DNA from: Gentiana macrophylla
Lineage: Eukaryota; Streptophyta; Magnoliopsida; Gentianales; Gentianaceae
Assembly: GCA_026214975.1 (NCBI GenBank)
Contig: JAOBSW010001119.1
Coordinates: 30,890-94,889 of the forward strand
Length of the DNA: 64,000 nucleotides
Direction of reading: 5' to 3'
Shown here in pieces: positions 32,256 to 44,027 of the stretch (the stretch's first letter is position 1; every line of letters begins with the position of its first letter). Position numbers and translations under genes: made by a program. The notes beneath the pieces were generated by a model. That model had not been told where the DNA came from and made no database searches. It saw only the letters and a program-made list of their open reading frames with translations.

Positions 32256-33872
32256 TGTTAAGGGTCAAATTGTAGTGTTTTTAAGGATATATTTCACCTC
32301 AATTTCCCCCATATACGTATGATTTTCATAGAATTCGAGGTTTATAGTGAAATATTGAGTGAATGGTGAGTTAGAGAGTTAAATATGAAAACGTATCAAT
32401 TTATACGATTATTTGATTGTTTTATATGGTTTTGGATATTGTTACGTTTTTGTGGTGTTTGGATGCAATGTAGATACATGTTTTTGACTTGGAAGAGGAT
32501 AAAGATGGAGATAAAGCTTGGAATGAAGCATTCAAGCAGCCGAACTTCCGACGCAGTTCTTGATATGATATACACTGATTTGACTCTCGACCTCAAGAGA
32601 AGAGTTGTAGGGCTTGAAGAGAGGATTCTACAGGATCTTGAATCACTTCATTCCGACTTACGAGGCCCGAGATATGAGCGTTACAAGTTTGAATAATGAT
32701 GCTGTGGTATTGGAAAATCCCGAAAACGACTCGGGATACGACGGGCTAGTCAAAAAGGCGTTTTCTGAAGAAGAGTCCTGAATGAAAGTTGTAGAGCTTT
32801 CCGAGAGCTTAATTATGACATTCGGATCATAATTTTTGGAGGTCTACAACTCAAGATATGAATTTTAGAAGTTTGAGTTCAAGAAAGAAGCAAACTTGCG
32901 TCCAGGGCAATCACTGTGCGGCAATCACTGTGCAGCAACCGACTTCAGCATATCTATAAATACCACAGCTTTTAACCCTAATCATACAATTTCATATACA
33001 GCCGCATATACAGCCGCAAATTACACAAGAGAGCATCCGACTTTTTCCAATTTTCTTTTCCTGTACACTTTCATTCCAAAACACAATTAGGGTGTAAATT
33101 TGTTTACCATGAGGAGCTAATTTCCTTCTCAAGCAAACTTGGGGAAGCGTTTTGAACGGATTTCGGTTTTCAATTCTATTTATCTATTGATAAATATCTA
33201 AAGGTTAGAACTTTTGTATCAATTTCATATCGTATTTGCATTTCGATCGATAGATTATGTGTATGATTTGATAATCCGTTGATGATAATTAATGGAACCC
33301 TAGGTCACTATACAAAAGTTTGAATCTTTTAAACCAAATTATAACGAAAGTTGTGGTTTAAACGGTTTAGATTTTGGATATTGATAAATATCCCCACCTA
33401 AGAACGCTAAAGGATCAATCTTTGATAAAAGATTGTGAATAAAATCATCTAAGCCATTAGTGATTTGTGCACTTTCGGTTAAGCGTAATAATCGTAACCT
33501 TGGGATAGAATCATTTGATTAATAGTTTGAAACCGGTATTTGTTTGATTCGTGGAACCGTGTTTGCTTGCCTTTATATCACTTTGCATTTGGATAAGTGT
33601 TCAAGCCTTCACCCTAGTTGTTGATTATTATTTTTACGAAATTTATTGTTCATCATGCTTTGTTCATAAATCGCTTTTCTTGTTCATTCTTGCATAATTA
33701 GTATAAACTCGTGACATTTGCAACTAAAACTTGAATCGATACAACCCCAATTCCCGTGATCGACTCGGTTACACCATTTTTCTACGACCTTGCACTTGAG
33801 GCCACGACCGGATTATAAATTTTTATAACTTGTTTTGATCGTTTTATTTATTATAATCCGTTTTCTACAACA
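32256..33872 (+). repeat. Athila 5' LTR
   Basis: TGTTAAGGGTC to TTCTACAACA. Compared with the 3' LTR it has two short tandem duplications, near 32918-32936 (CAATCACTGTGC unit) and 32995-33017 (ATATACAGCCGC unit), which account for most of the length difference. The TATA box TATAAATA is at 32955-32962. Confidence 0.93.
32718..32736 (+). other. Conserved LTR stem-loop
   Basis: TCCCGA-AAACGAC-TCGGGA: a perfect 6-bp stem with a 7-nt loop. It is present in both LTRs of this element (also 42603-42621) and, with a different loop but the same stem, in the related LTR at 60394-60412. Confidence 0.6.
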
Positions 33873-33877
33873 AGTTT

Positions 33878-33894
33878 TGGCACCGTTGCCGGGA
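33878..33894 (+). promoter_or_regulatory. Athila primer-binding site (tRNA-Asp type)
   Basis: TGGCACCGTTGCCGGGA lies five bases after the LTR. It differs at one position from the tRNA-Asp site seen, reverse-complemented and exact, at 63623-63640. Confidence 0.8.
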
Positions 33895-33988
33895 ATTGTA
33901 ACGGTTGTGTGTTTCTATTTTTGTTTTAGTTGTTAGAATAGCCTTAGATTAATTTGATCACACGTCCCTGATTTTCTGTTAGTGAACC

Positions 33989-34019
<31 letters not shown>

Positions 34020-34433
34020 CTGCATGCTATTACCCAGTATAGGCAAGATTTTTGTTTTCTGAAAATCTGTTCATTGTCCTTGTTAACCGATCTGATCCAG
34101 AAACAAAAATAAATAAATAAATATTACTTCTTTCCATCCTTGGTGATTACCTGTTTGCTAGCCATATATATATATATTTTTTTCTTTATTTATCCTGCTT
34201 GATCCCTGTTTCTTTCGTTGTTGAATTCTTGTGTCCCTCAAAAGCCGCCGTATAAGCCAAAATCAAAAAGCACAAGAGTTGACCTAAAGGGTTTTTTTTT
34301 TTTTTTTGTTTACCTAATTTTAATTTTTTTGATTGGTTTAAAAAAAAAAAAAAAAAAAGAGAGAGAGAGATGCACATTTAGACGTGAGCTTCACACCCTG
34401 GTGTGATAATTTTCACACCTGTGAAATTTTTGT

Positions 34434-34469
<36 letters not shown>

Positions 34470-34766
34470 GGATCCCCTCTTTGCCACTCCTCGATTTTCA
34501 CTTGGTGTATGCTTACACGAAGTAAATCGGGACCTTTAATTTTCAATCCGAGATCGAAGCGCACTATTGTTCGTCCAAACCGAAAAAGAGGCAAATCTCT
34601 TTAGGTGGTCACTCGATAGAAAACCTTGAAGAAGCTTGCAAGGAAGAACTTGAAGAAACCGTTATCACAATGGTGACAATAGCGGTCATTAGCAGATTAT
34701 GCTATGCGGGAGCCATCACGGTAAACCCGCCTTTGTAGCCTTGCACGAAATCGCAGACCACTTTGA
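33895..34766 (+). other. Athila leader with homopolymer runs
   Basis: Untranslated leader with an A-run at 33990-34016, T and A runs at 34292-34358 and an A-run of about 30 at 34438-34468, plus a TA repeat near 34165. No credible gene until the gag core. The runs are prone to slippage and give Lys/Phe-repeat artefact ORFs. Confidence 0.6.
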
Positions 34767-36100
34767 GTGAGACTGGTCTTATTCGGATGCTTCAAAGATG
34801 CATCTATCTTTTATGGTCTACCTTCTGAAAATCCGCATAATCATGTCCACGCCTTCCTGGAGATCTGTGACACGACCCGCATTCAAGGAGTTTCTGAGGA
34901 TGCTATAAAATTAAAGCTTTTCCCTTTCTCTCTGCGAGGAGAAGCAAAAGAGTGGTATAACTCCTTAACCCCTCGATCTATCACCACTTGGGCAGGACTC
35001 GAGAAGGAGTTCCTAAGTCAGTATTTTCCACCCTCAAAGACTGCCCAATGCCTGACTGACATTTTTACCTTCCAACAGAAAATGGATGAGTCATTCTTCG
35101 ATGCTTGGAAGCGTTTCAAATCTCTTTTGCGTCGCTGCCCCCATCATGGCCTAGATTTACAACGTCAAGTCAACACTTTCTTTAGTGGTTTGACTGAACT
35201 AACCAAAGGGATGGTGAATAGTTCATCTGGAGGAGCTTTTCTGAAGAAGACACCCGAAGAAGGTTGGGCTTTATTTGAAGATATTGCCGGATATAACTAT
35301 GCCCCTTCATATCGAGCAAAATCTGACCCCGTCTGTTCCAAAGATTGAGGAAGTCCACTCTCGAATCGGTGATCGCCATCTTTGCAGCGGCAGGTGGCGC
35401 TCTTACTCTGTCTCAAAAGCAGATCACACCTACTCCTCCTTATCAGCGAGCGCTCAAGTTACGTACATGCTTGTTGCAGATTGGTCACATGATTGACCAA
35501 TGTCATGCGAATTACCAAGTCAATCTTTGTCCAAAATATGAGGCAGTATACCCGGTTAGTTGCCAAACTTGTGGGGTTTGAAAGGCCACACTTCTCTAGC
35601 TTGTCCCCTAAGCGAGGGAAAATGATGAAGTCAATGCTTTTAAAGTCGACAAAACCAACGATTCCCAAATCAATTTTCGGCGAGAATAACTTTCGTAATC
35701 AGGGTTATAACCAAAACCGAAATTTTAAAACTCAAGTTATAATCGAATCAAAATTCCAACTCGAACTATCAAAATTCCAATCGAAATTACTCTCAAAACC
35801 GAATCGAGTTGAATTTTCAACAGAGGTTCAATCAGGCATGGCACGCCAACACCAATTCTCATTATCAAAACCGGTCTAATCAACATCCCCCGGATTTCAA
35901 AATCATCAAGGGCCATCTGGGTCCAATGATGCTCTACCAGATCTCGATTTTGAGGAGCAACAAAAACTATTAAAAATGCTGGAGAGGCAGTTGGGACGAT
36001 TAGGTGAGCGGCTAGCTTCACGACCTCGAGGTCATCGCCTGGGATTTCACAGAAAGAAATCCAAAGGGCAGCCAAGTGGCCCAAGCTGATTTGAACCCAA
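34767..36100 (+). pseudogene. Athila gag
   Basis: The core contains VHAFLEICDTTRIQGVSEDA, LFPFSLRGEAKEWYNSLTPR, FLSQYFPPSKTAQC and CPHHGLDLQRQVNTFFSGL, the Retrotrans_gag domain of Athila. After a stop at 35346 the C-terminal part continues through several frames with Asn/Gln/Arg-rich RNA-binding sequence. The upstream N-terminal part is also frameshifted. Confidence 0.82.
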
Positions 36101-36690
36101 ACCGGTGTACTGATCTGACACCAACCACCCCTTATGGTAGGGAGGAAACTAGTGCCATGAATTTAAGATCCGGCACTCAACTTCAAGGAAACCCTGCATT
36201 CAACCAGAACCAGGGAAGCGAGTAGACCCTCCTACCATCGATTCGGTGGGAGGAAGTTGAGAAGACCCAATCCCCCAACTGGGTGAAGAAAAGAGAAAGA
36301 TGAGATAGAAATCGAAGAAAGAATTCGGGTGGCTGACCAGACGACTGAGAAATCTGAAGAAGTGAGTCAGGAGGAGGATCCCTTGACAAGTAAGAAGACG
36401 GTGAGATGGAAGGATTTAGAAGATAAAGCTGTTAGTGCCTCTTCTAAGAAAGTTTTTTCTGAAGAAGAATTGAAGAAACTTCCATTTCCACCAAGGAAGA
36501 AAAACATCCCTTTATGCGAGGACAAGAAGAAATGAGAAGGTACTCAACCTTACGAAAAACACTCAAGTTAATCTACCTTTATCGATGTGTTGGTTGAGAT
36601 GCCCAAATACACCAAATTCATAAAGGATGTAGTCTCATCTAAAAAAGAAGTTGGAGAGTATGGAAAAGGTAAACCGGTGAAGATTGTTCA

Positions 36691-37190
36691 ATGATGAGTT
36701 ATGAAGAGTTACCGATTAAGAAAGATGATCCTGGGCGATTCGTCCTTACTTTGCAAATTGGAGGTCTCATTTTCCCTAATTCCTTATGTGATTTAGGAGC
36801 TTCAATTAGTCTTATGCCTTTATATGTGTGTCAACAGCTCCAATTAGACCATCTTTTGGAACCTACCACTATGAGTATTCGATTCATGACAGATCATCCA
36901 AGAAAGCGGCGAGGATTTTAAAGGATTTGTTGGTTCAGTCGATCGATTTACCTTTCACCGTGGATTGGTATGTCTTAGACATCCAACAACCCAATACACC
37001 CACGATTCTTGGGCGACCTTTTCATCTCATTGCTAGAGCCCTCATTGATTGTGATGACGGTGCTAAAGTAACTTTGCGTGTTGGAAATGAAGAAGTGAGC
37101 TATAGTGTATCTAAAGCTATTAAAAGACCTTACGAATGTCCAACCGGCTACTCTATCGAGGAATCATTTGATGATTTGGTGATTTTCTAG
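36691..37190 (+). pseudogene. Athila protease
   Basis: Retropepsin-like: FVLTLQIGGLIFPNSLCDLG with active-site DLGAS, then SLMPLYVCQQLQL. After a frameshift near 36900 it continues DWYVLDIQQPNTPTILGRPF, the conserved ILGRPF turn. Confidence 0.82.
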
Positions 37191-37564
37191 AAGAGCAAGT
37201 CCTTGCGGTAGATTCGAATCTGACGCTTGATCGATAATCCGAACCATTATGGTAGGATAGATTTGAATGAGCTTGGAGTTGAGGCCCGAAGATGAAGTTG
37301 TAGTGAGTAAGAACCTTTCGCCTTTGAGAGGAAGTAGATTTATTAGAAGCTATGTTGCTCTCCTCTAATAATTTGCAAAGTAAAGTTTTAAAGTCTAGTT
37401 TGGAAGACCCTCCGATTGACCTCGAGTTAAAACCGTTATCGAAACATTTAAAGTATGTTTTCTGAGAGAGAGTGATCGGCTTCGTTAATTGTTTCGCTAA
37501 GTCGGCGAGAGGAAGAAGAAGCGAAGTTGTTGGCCGTCTTGAAAAGAAATGAGAAAGCTTTTGG

Positions 37565-38460
37565 GTGGCGGGTAGGAGATATCGAGGTATATCTCACGGC
37601 GTCTGTATGCACAAGATAAAAATCGAAGAAGGAGCCAAGCATATTAGACAACCTCAAAGGCGGTTAAATCCCACATGCGAGGAGGTGGTGAAGAAAGAAA
37701 TCATCAAGTTGCTTGATATGGGGATCATATATGCAATAGGCGGCGGTGATTGGGTGTCCCCCACGCAGGTGGTCCCCAAGAAAGGTGGTATCACTGTTGA
37801 AAAGAATGATAAGGGAGAAGAAGTCGCTTTGAGATTAGTCACTGGTTACCGTGTGTGTATTGACTATAGGAAACTGAATGAGGTAACCATGAAGAACCAC
37901 TTCCCTCTCCCCTTCATTGACCAAATGCTCGAGCGTTTGGCAAGACACCCCTTTTACTGTTTCCTGGACGGATACTCCGGGTACTTCCAGATCCCTATAA
38001 ACCCCGTTGATCAGGAAAAGACAACCTTCACCTGCCCGTATGGTACTTTCGCTTATAGGCGAATGCCGTTCGGCCTCTGTAATGCTCCGGCCACTTTTCA
38101 AAGATGCATGTTAGCAATTTTTGACGGGCTAATTGAGAAATGCATGGAGGTCTTTATGGGCGACTTCTCGGTGTTTGGTAACTCGTTCGATGATTATCTT
38201 GCTAATACGGACAAGGTGCTTAATGAGATGTGTGGAGAAGAACCTAATCCTCAATTGGGAAAAATGCCACCTTATGGTGGATGAGGGATTGTTCTTGGCC
38301 ATAAGATTTCAGCTAAGGGCATAGAAGTTGTGAGGGCCAAAATAGAGGCCATAGAAAAGATGAACTATCCTAAGAGCGTGAAAGAAGTGAGGAGTTTTCT
38401 TGGTCACGTCGGGCTATAGGAGATTCATTCAAGATTTCTCCAAGATCTCAAAACCTCTAT
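37565..38460 (+). pseudogene. Athila reverse transcriptase
   Basis: WVSPTQVVPKKGG, RVCIDYRKLNEVTMKNHFPL, FYCFLDGYSGYFQIPINPVD and MPFGLCNAPATFQRCM are intact. The catalytic box reads FMGD where the family has YxDD, so a catalytic Asp is replaced by Gly. A frameshift near 38250 precedes KEVRSFLGHVG. Confidence 0.86.
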
Positions 38461-38499
38461 CAACTCTACTTAAAGAGGGCGTCGTTTTCAACCGACAAT

Positions 38500-38960
38500 G
38501 ATTGCAAGTGTGCCTTCCAAGAGCTTAAACATCGCCTGATCTCCGCTCCGATTTCGATCTCTCGGATTGGAACTTACCATTCGAATTAATGTGTGATGCT
38601 TCCAACTACGCCGTTAGTGCGGTTTTGGGGCAAAGACTTAATGGTAAATTCCAACCTATCTACTATGCAAGCCATACCACGAATCCGGCACAAGCAAACT
38701 ACACTACCACGGAAAAGGAACTTTTAGTTGTTGTCTTTTCTATGGACAAGTTCGAAGTTATTTCTTGGGTGCCAAGGTGATTGTGCGGACCGATCACGCG
38801 ACTCTGCGCTATTTGATGAATAAAAAGGGCGCAAAACCGAGGCTGCTGCGTTGGATTCTTACCTGCAGGAGTTTGATGTTCATATTAAAGATATCAAGGG
38901 TAGTGAAAACACGAGAGTGAGACCACATATCAAGAGTCTTTGCCGGTAGTAGAAGAAAAT
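38500..38960 (+). pseudogene. Athila RNase H
   Basis: FELMCDASNYAVSAVLGQRL-type region (38580-38650), [19 protein letters not shown], then [19 protein letters not shown] in another frame. Several frameshifts. Confidence 0.78.
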
Positions 38961-39119
38961 CCACAAGACATCGATTTATATTGCCCCTTTGAGAGTGTTA
39001 TGTGCGTGAATAGTTGCACGTCTGATCCTCCGTGGTATTCTTCAATCGTTAATTACCTCCATTCCCAATATCCCGAATCCTAAGTTTTAGTATCGGGAGA
39101 AGAAGAAATTCTTCTCGAT

Positions 39120-40306
39120 CTCAAGTATTATGTCCAGGAAGAACCGTATCTTTTTAAACTCTGTAAAGATGGGTTGCTTCGCGGTGTGTCCCGAATCGAG
39201 CAACGGGACATAATTGAACAATGTCATAGTGGTCCCATTTGGCGGCCACTTTGGTCCTGGAAGACCGTTGCGAAGATATTCCAATCTGGTTTTCTTGGCC
39301 CTCGATTTTTAAGGATCTGAAGCCTTTTGTAAAAAGGGTGTGATAGGTGCCAAAGAACCGGTGCTTTGACAAGGAGATATGATATGCCGTTAAAACCCAT
39401 TTTAGAGTGTGAGGTGTTCGATGTCTGGGGGATTGACTTTATGGGTCCCTTCCCATCCTCATGCGGGAATAGATACATCCTAGTCTGTGTAGACTATGTG
39501 TCTAAATGGGTGGAGGCTATCGCCACCCCTCACAATGACCATAAAACGGTCATGAAATTTTTAAAGAAAAATATTTTCGTGAGGTTTGGCTGCCCGAGAG
39601 CCTTAATCGGCGAGGGGACGACTTTTTTATGTCGACCAGCTGGACAAAGTATTAGAGAAATATGGTGTTCGGCATAAAACCGGTACACCATACCATCCTA
39701 TGACAAGTGGTCGGGTAGAGCGTAGTAACGAGCCTCAAGAAGATCTTAGAAAAGGCAGTTAATGATCATCGGAAGGATCGAGTGCGAAATTGGATGATGT
39801 CTTGTGGGCTTACGGGATGACTTACAAGACACTATGGGTACATCTCCGTATCAAATGGTTTATGGAAAGCCATGTCATTTGCCGGTCGAACTTGAGCATA
39901 AAGCTTATTGGGCGGCGAAGTTTTGAACTTTGATTCCAAAGCTTGTGGTGAGCACTGAGACTTCGGCAGATGCATGAGCTAGATGAGTTCAGCTCCAGGC
40001 CTACGAGGCGCCAGTGAGTAAGGGCGAATAAAGGCTGCTCCATGATAAGAAAATTAAGCAAAGAGAGTTCCATGCGGGAGAGCAAGTCTTGCTATACAAT
40101 TCCAGGTTACATCTGTTTCTTGGAAAGCTACGGACACGGTGGTCCGGCCCGTTCGAGATTTTGCAAGTCTTTCCAAGCGGAGTGTTGGAGCTAAAAGGAA
40201 TTGGTGATCGACCGTTTAAGGTAAATGGTCAAAGGTGCAAACATTACATTGGTCTACCAAAGGAGGCACCTTTGATTGTTCGGTTCTCGACATATTTGAG
40301 TGTGTG
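39120..40306 (+). pseudogene. Athila integrase
   Basis: The zinc-domain remnant (about 39150-39370) is followed by [20 protein letters not shown] and [14 protein letters not shown]. The second catalytic segment reads ALIGEGTTF, so the expected SD is lost; later the [13 protein letters not shown] segment is frameshifted. The C-terminal domain (LRTRWSGPFEILQVFPSGVL) lies at 40089-40280. Confidence 0.8.
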
Positions 40307-40499
40307 AATCCTGAAGTCGATGACTTTAAAGAGTTTGCACGATTTATTCACCGAGGCCGTTATCGAATCACCACCAAGTCTTATTTGGAAGTTGGGATAT
40401 GGAGCAGTATTGGAAGGAGATGCGTCGAAAGAAGGGAAAGAGGAGGAAATCAACGGCTAGAAAGATCAAAGGAGCTGGAAGAGTTTGAAGAGTAAGATT

Positions 40500-42128
40500 C
40501 CTGCGTGCATTCTTGTTTTTGTGGTTACATTGCTGACAAGAGCTCTTTTGATAGAGTGACTGGCCGAAAGATCAAGTGGCCCGATCCGGGTTGAACTTTC
40601 ACTAATCGTCGAGCCGTCGACGTTAAACAAAAGTGCTTGGTGGGAGGCAACCCACCATTTCTTTGTTTTTCTTTTTTTTGTTTTTAAGTTTTTGTGATGT
40701 TTTGATGTGAAGTTGTATTCATTTTGGGTTTTAATCAAGAAATTTCTGTTTGGGTTGCATGCTGTTTTAGTCGAACGCCCGTTTTACTATGCACTGTGTT
40801 TTCCCTTTCTCTACATCTATCTCGTGCATGTTTCCCCGATGCCCCCCCAGATATTTTGTTGTGTCTATCAAGTACTGCAGGTTACTTTGAGCTATTTAGC
40901 TGATACGAGCTTGCCACATACGGGGATCGTTGCCTTTTTCATGCTACAGCCTGCTCAACGATCCGACCTTTATAAATCAGCTAAGTACTTTACTTTACTT
41001 TCTTTCTGCACAACTTGAGGACATGTTGTGTTTTAAGTGTGGGGGAGGGGATAAATTGTGTACCTATATACCTTCGCTCATATCATGATAAGTTCAATGA
41101 AAAATGCACAAAAATTTGAAAAATTTGTTTTGTCCCGAGTGAGCAACTACATGCCTATGTTCAATGTTTTAACTTAATGGATGCCTTATATTGTGTATGC
41201 TAGATGAGTTAGAGGTTCACCTGACCCTTATTTCACATGCCTTATCAGATGACGAGCTAATTTTTTTTAAAAAAAAAAGTTAGATCCATATAGGTTAAGC
41301 ATTCCTTGATTAGCTTATACTATGTGCTCAGTGCTATATTTCGTAATAGTTTGGATTTAAATTCAAAGTATGACATATTGTGAATATCATAGAGTTTGAA
41401 TGTGATAAGTAAGTCATTGCCAAAGTCTTGAAGTAGTAATAATAAATAATTCATTACTTGAGGCATTATGCTCAGGAGGTTTGTATAGCTCATGGCTTAG
41501 AACCAGCCGCCACCTGGAAATCTCGTATAAGTAATGCTAATTAATAATAAATGTGTGTGTCGGAAGTTGGTTTATGATTTGAGTGAAGTAGGCGTATCAC
41601 GAGCGCCCTATACCACTATGACGACCAATAGCTCACGGCTTGATCGGTAAAAGTTTGCCTTATGATTTGGGTAGTTAGGGCATATCTCAAAATGTCCTAT
41701 TCTACTATGACGGGCAAGAGCTCATTTTTGATGTGTGTTAAAAAGTGAATTTGAAAAAAAAATGTATAATAACTCGAAAAAAAAAAAATTTCAAGACTTG
41801 GCCAATGATGATTTTATACCCAGTATAAACTCTTATGATATGTTGTAGGAATCATCCTCTAAGTATGTCAGAAATGGTTTGATTACTTTCTATTATCTTT
41901 TCGCGTGCACATCTGAGCGTCATCTACGCTTAACTTAAGTGTGATACTAGCTAGTTTTGCTTGAATTCAATTCAAGTTGGGATCTAGTGGAAGTTTGATA
42001 TGGCTCTTACACGCAAACATTTGGGTGAATTTCTACTTAGTTACTATGCACTATATTTGGTATCCACCTATTCTTTGACTCTGAGCTAGGTTTTTGTTTT
42101 GTTTTGCTCGAGGACGAGCAAAAGTTTA
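40500..42128 (+). other. Athila post-pol non-coding region
   Basis: About 1.6 kb between integrase and polypurine tract, where some Athila elements carry an envelope-like ORF; none is seen here. It holds two similar blocks (41480-41650 and 41635-41730) sharing CTATACCACTATGACG / CTATTCTACTATGACG and AGCTCA, a degenerate tandem duplication, and a GTGTGGGGGAGGGG run at 41038 like a second polypurine tract. Confidence 0.55.
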
Positions 42129-42141
42129 AGTGTGGGGGTGT
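42129..42141 (+). promoter_or_regulatory. Athila polypurine tract
   Basis: AGTGTGGGGGTGT immediately before the 3' LTR. Its reverse complement, ACACCCCCACACTTA, sits beside the related LTR at 60916. Confidence 0.7.
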
Positions 42142-43726
42142 TGTTAAGGGTCAAATTGTAGTGTTTTTAAGGATATATTTCACCTCAATTTCCCATATAT
42201 AATATGATTTTCATAGAATTCGAGGTTTATAGTGAAATATTGAGTGAATGGTGAGTTAGAGAGTTAAATATGAAAGCGTATCAATTTATACGATTATTTG
42301 ATTGTTTTATATGGTTTTGGATATTGTTACGTTTTTGTGGTGTTTGGATGCAATGTAGATACATGTTTTTGACTTGGAAGAGGATAAAGATGGAGATAAA
42401 GCTTGGAATGAAGCATTCAAGCAGCCGAACTTCCGATGCAGTTCTTGATATGATATACACTGATTTGACTCTCGACCTCAAGAGAAGAGTTGTAGGGCTT
42501 GAAGAGAGGATTCTACAGGATCTTGAATCACTTCATTCCGACTTACGAGGCCCGAGATATGAGCGTTACAAGTTTGAATAATGATGCTGTGGTATTGGAA
42601 AATCCCGAAAACGACTCGGGATACGACGGGCTAGTCAAAAAGGCGTTTTCTGAAGAAGAGTCCTGAATGAAAGTTGTAGAGCTTTCCGAGAGCTTAATTA
42701 TGACATTCGGATCATAATTTTTGGAGGTCTACAACTCAAGATATGAATTTTAGAAGTTTGAGTTCAAGAAAGAAGCAAACTTGCGTCCAGGGCAATCACT
42801 GTGCAGCAACCGACTTCAGCATATCTATAAATACCACAGCTTTTAACCCTAATCATACAATTTCATATACAGCCGCAAATTACACAAGAGAGCAGCCGAC
42901 TTTTTCCAATTTTCTTTTCCTGTACACTTTCATTCCAAAACACAATTAGGGTGTAAATTTGTTTACCATGAGGAGCTAATTTCCTTCTCAAGCAAACTTG
43001 GGGAAGCGTTTTGAACGGATTTCGGTTTTCAATTCTATTTATCTATTGATAAATATCTAAAGGTTAGAACTTTTGTATCAATTTCATATCGTATTTGCAT
43101 TTCGATCGATAGATTATGTGTATGATTTGATAATCCGTTGATGATAATTAATGGAACCCTAGGTCACTATACAAAAGTTTGAATCTTTTAAACCAAATTA
43201 TAACGAAAGTTGTGGTTTAAACGGTTTAGATTTTGGATATTGATAAATATCCCCACCTAAGAACGCTAAAGGATCAATCTTTGATAAAGATTGTGAATAA
43301 AATCATCTAAGCCATTAGTGATTTGTGCACTCGGTTAGCGTAATAATCGTAACCTTGGGATAGAATCATTTGATTAATAGTTTGAAACCGGTATTTGTTT
43401 GATTCGTGGAACCGTGTTTGCTTGCCTTTATATCACTGCATTTGGATAAGTGTTCAAGCCTTCACCCTAGTTGTTGATTATTATTTTTCGAAATTTACTG
43501 TTCATCGCGACTTGTTCATCGTCGCTTTTTCTTGTTCATTCTTGCATAATTAGTATAAACTCGTGACATTTGCAACTAAAACTTGAATCGATACAACCCC
43601 AATTCCCCGTGATCGACTCCGGTTACACCATTTTTCTACGACCTTGCACTTGAGGCCACGACCGGATTATAAATTTTTATAACTTGTTTTGATCGTTTTA
43701 TTTATTATAATCCGTTTTCTACAACA
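42142..43726 (+). repeat. Athila 3' LTR
   Basis: 1,585 bp, nearly identical to the 5' LTR. TATAAATA at 42826-42833. A 103-codon ORF near the start (42270-42581; 32385-32696 in the 5' LTR) is shared by both LTRs; the C-terminal half is also readable at 60427-60627 on the minus strand. Whether it is translated is unknown. Confidence 0.93.
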
Positions 43727-43731
43727 GCTAC

Positions 43732-44022
43732 ATTAGTTTCATGAATATTGTAGCCTATATATGGCACCTAGGTTGTTCTTTTACAAACAGTTTAATTTCG
43801 AGTGAAAATTTGATTAAGTCTATTGACTTGTTTATCACTTGCGAGTGAGGATCTCTTCGTTGTAGAGTTCCACCCCTTAGAGAACTTATCAGCGCCTTGA
43901 GCAAGCGTTGTGGCGTTCATGCCAACGTTCTTAGGTTGGATTATCTAAGATCGTTGTTTCGTGCTCGTCTATTGGTTTCCTTTAGAAGATCCTAGGGCAA
44001 ATCCCGTTCTTGAATCATATCA
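43732..44022 (+). repeat. Chromovirus-like right LTR, part 2
   Basis: Remaining 291 bp after the Athila insertion, ending ATCATATCA. With part 1 it makes 686 bp, equal to the inverted left LTR. Confidence 0.9.
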
Positions 44023-44027
44023 ATTAT

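Larger units (their letters stand above)
32256..43726 (+). mobile_element. Athila-lineage Ty3/gypsy element
   Basis: LTRs of 1,617 and 1,585 bp, perfect GCTAC duplications (32251-32255 and 43727-43731), a tRNA-Asp-type primer site, gag-pro-RT-RNaseH-integrase order and a long non-coding stretch before the 3' LTR identify Athila. It sits in the right LTR of the chromovirus-like element, the innermost level of a three-deep nest. The coding frames carry many stops and altered catalytic residues, although the LTRs are very similar, so it may have moved with help from another copy. Confidence 0.93.
26607..44022 (+). mobile_element. Chromovirus-like Ty3/gypsy element with inverted LTRs, split by Athila
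   Basis: Inserted in Tat gag. The internal region (27293-31860) encodes gag, protease, RT, RNase H and integrase on the plus strand. The right LTR is in the normal sense, but the left 686-bp LTR is its reverse complement. Both outer ends therefore carry the same terminus (plus-strand left end TGATATGATTCAAG, right end CTTGAATCATATCA). Flanks GTCAT (26602-26606) and ATTAT (44023-44027) look like a 5-bp target duplication with two transitions. The primer-binding site and leader are absent. The coding order and YFDD box fit a chromovirus, perhaps CRM-like; the lineage is tentative. Confidence 0.85.

Noticed and set aside
34186..34594. ORFs rich in Phe or Lys near 34200-34600
   Set aside because: Produced by long A and T runs in the Athila leader.
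40707..41018. Possible Athila envelope-like ORF
   Set aside because: A 103-codon frame without recognisable motifs; too short and the region is otherwise full of stops.
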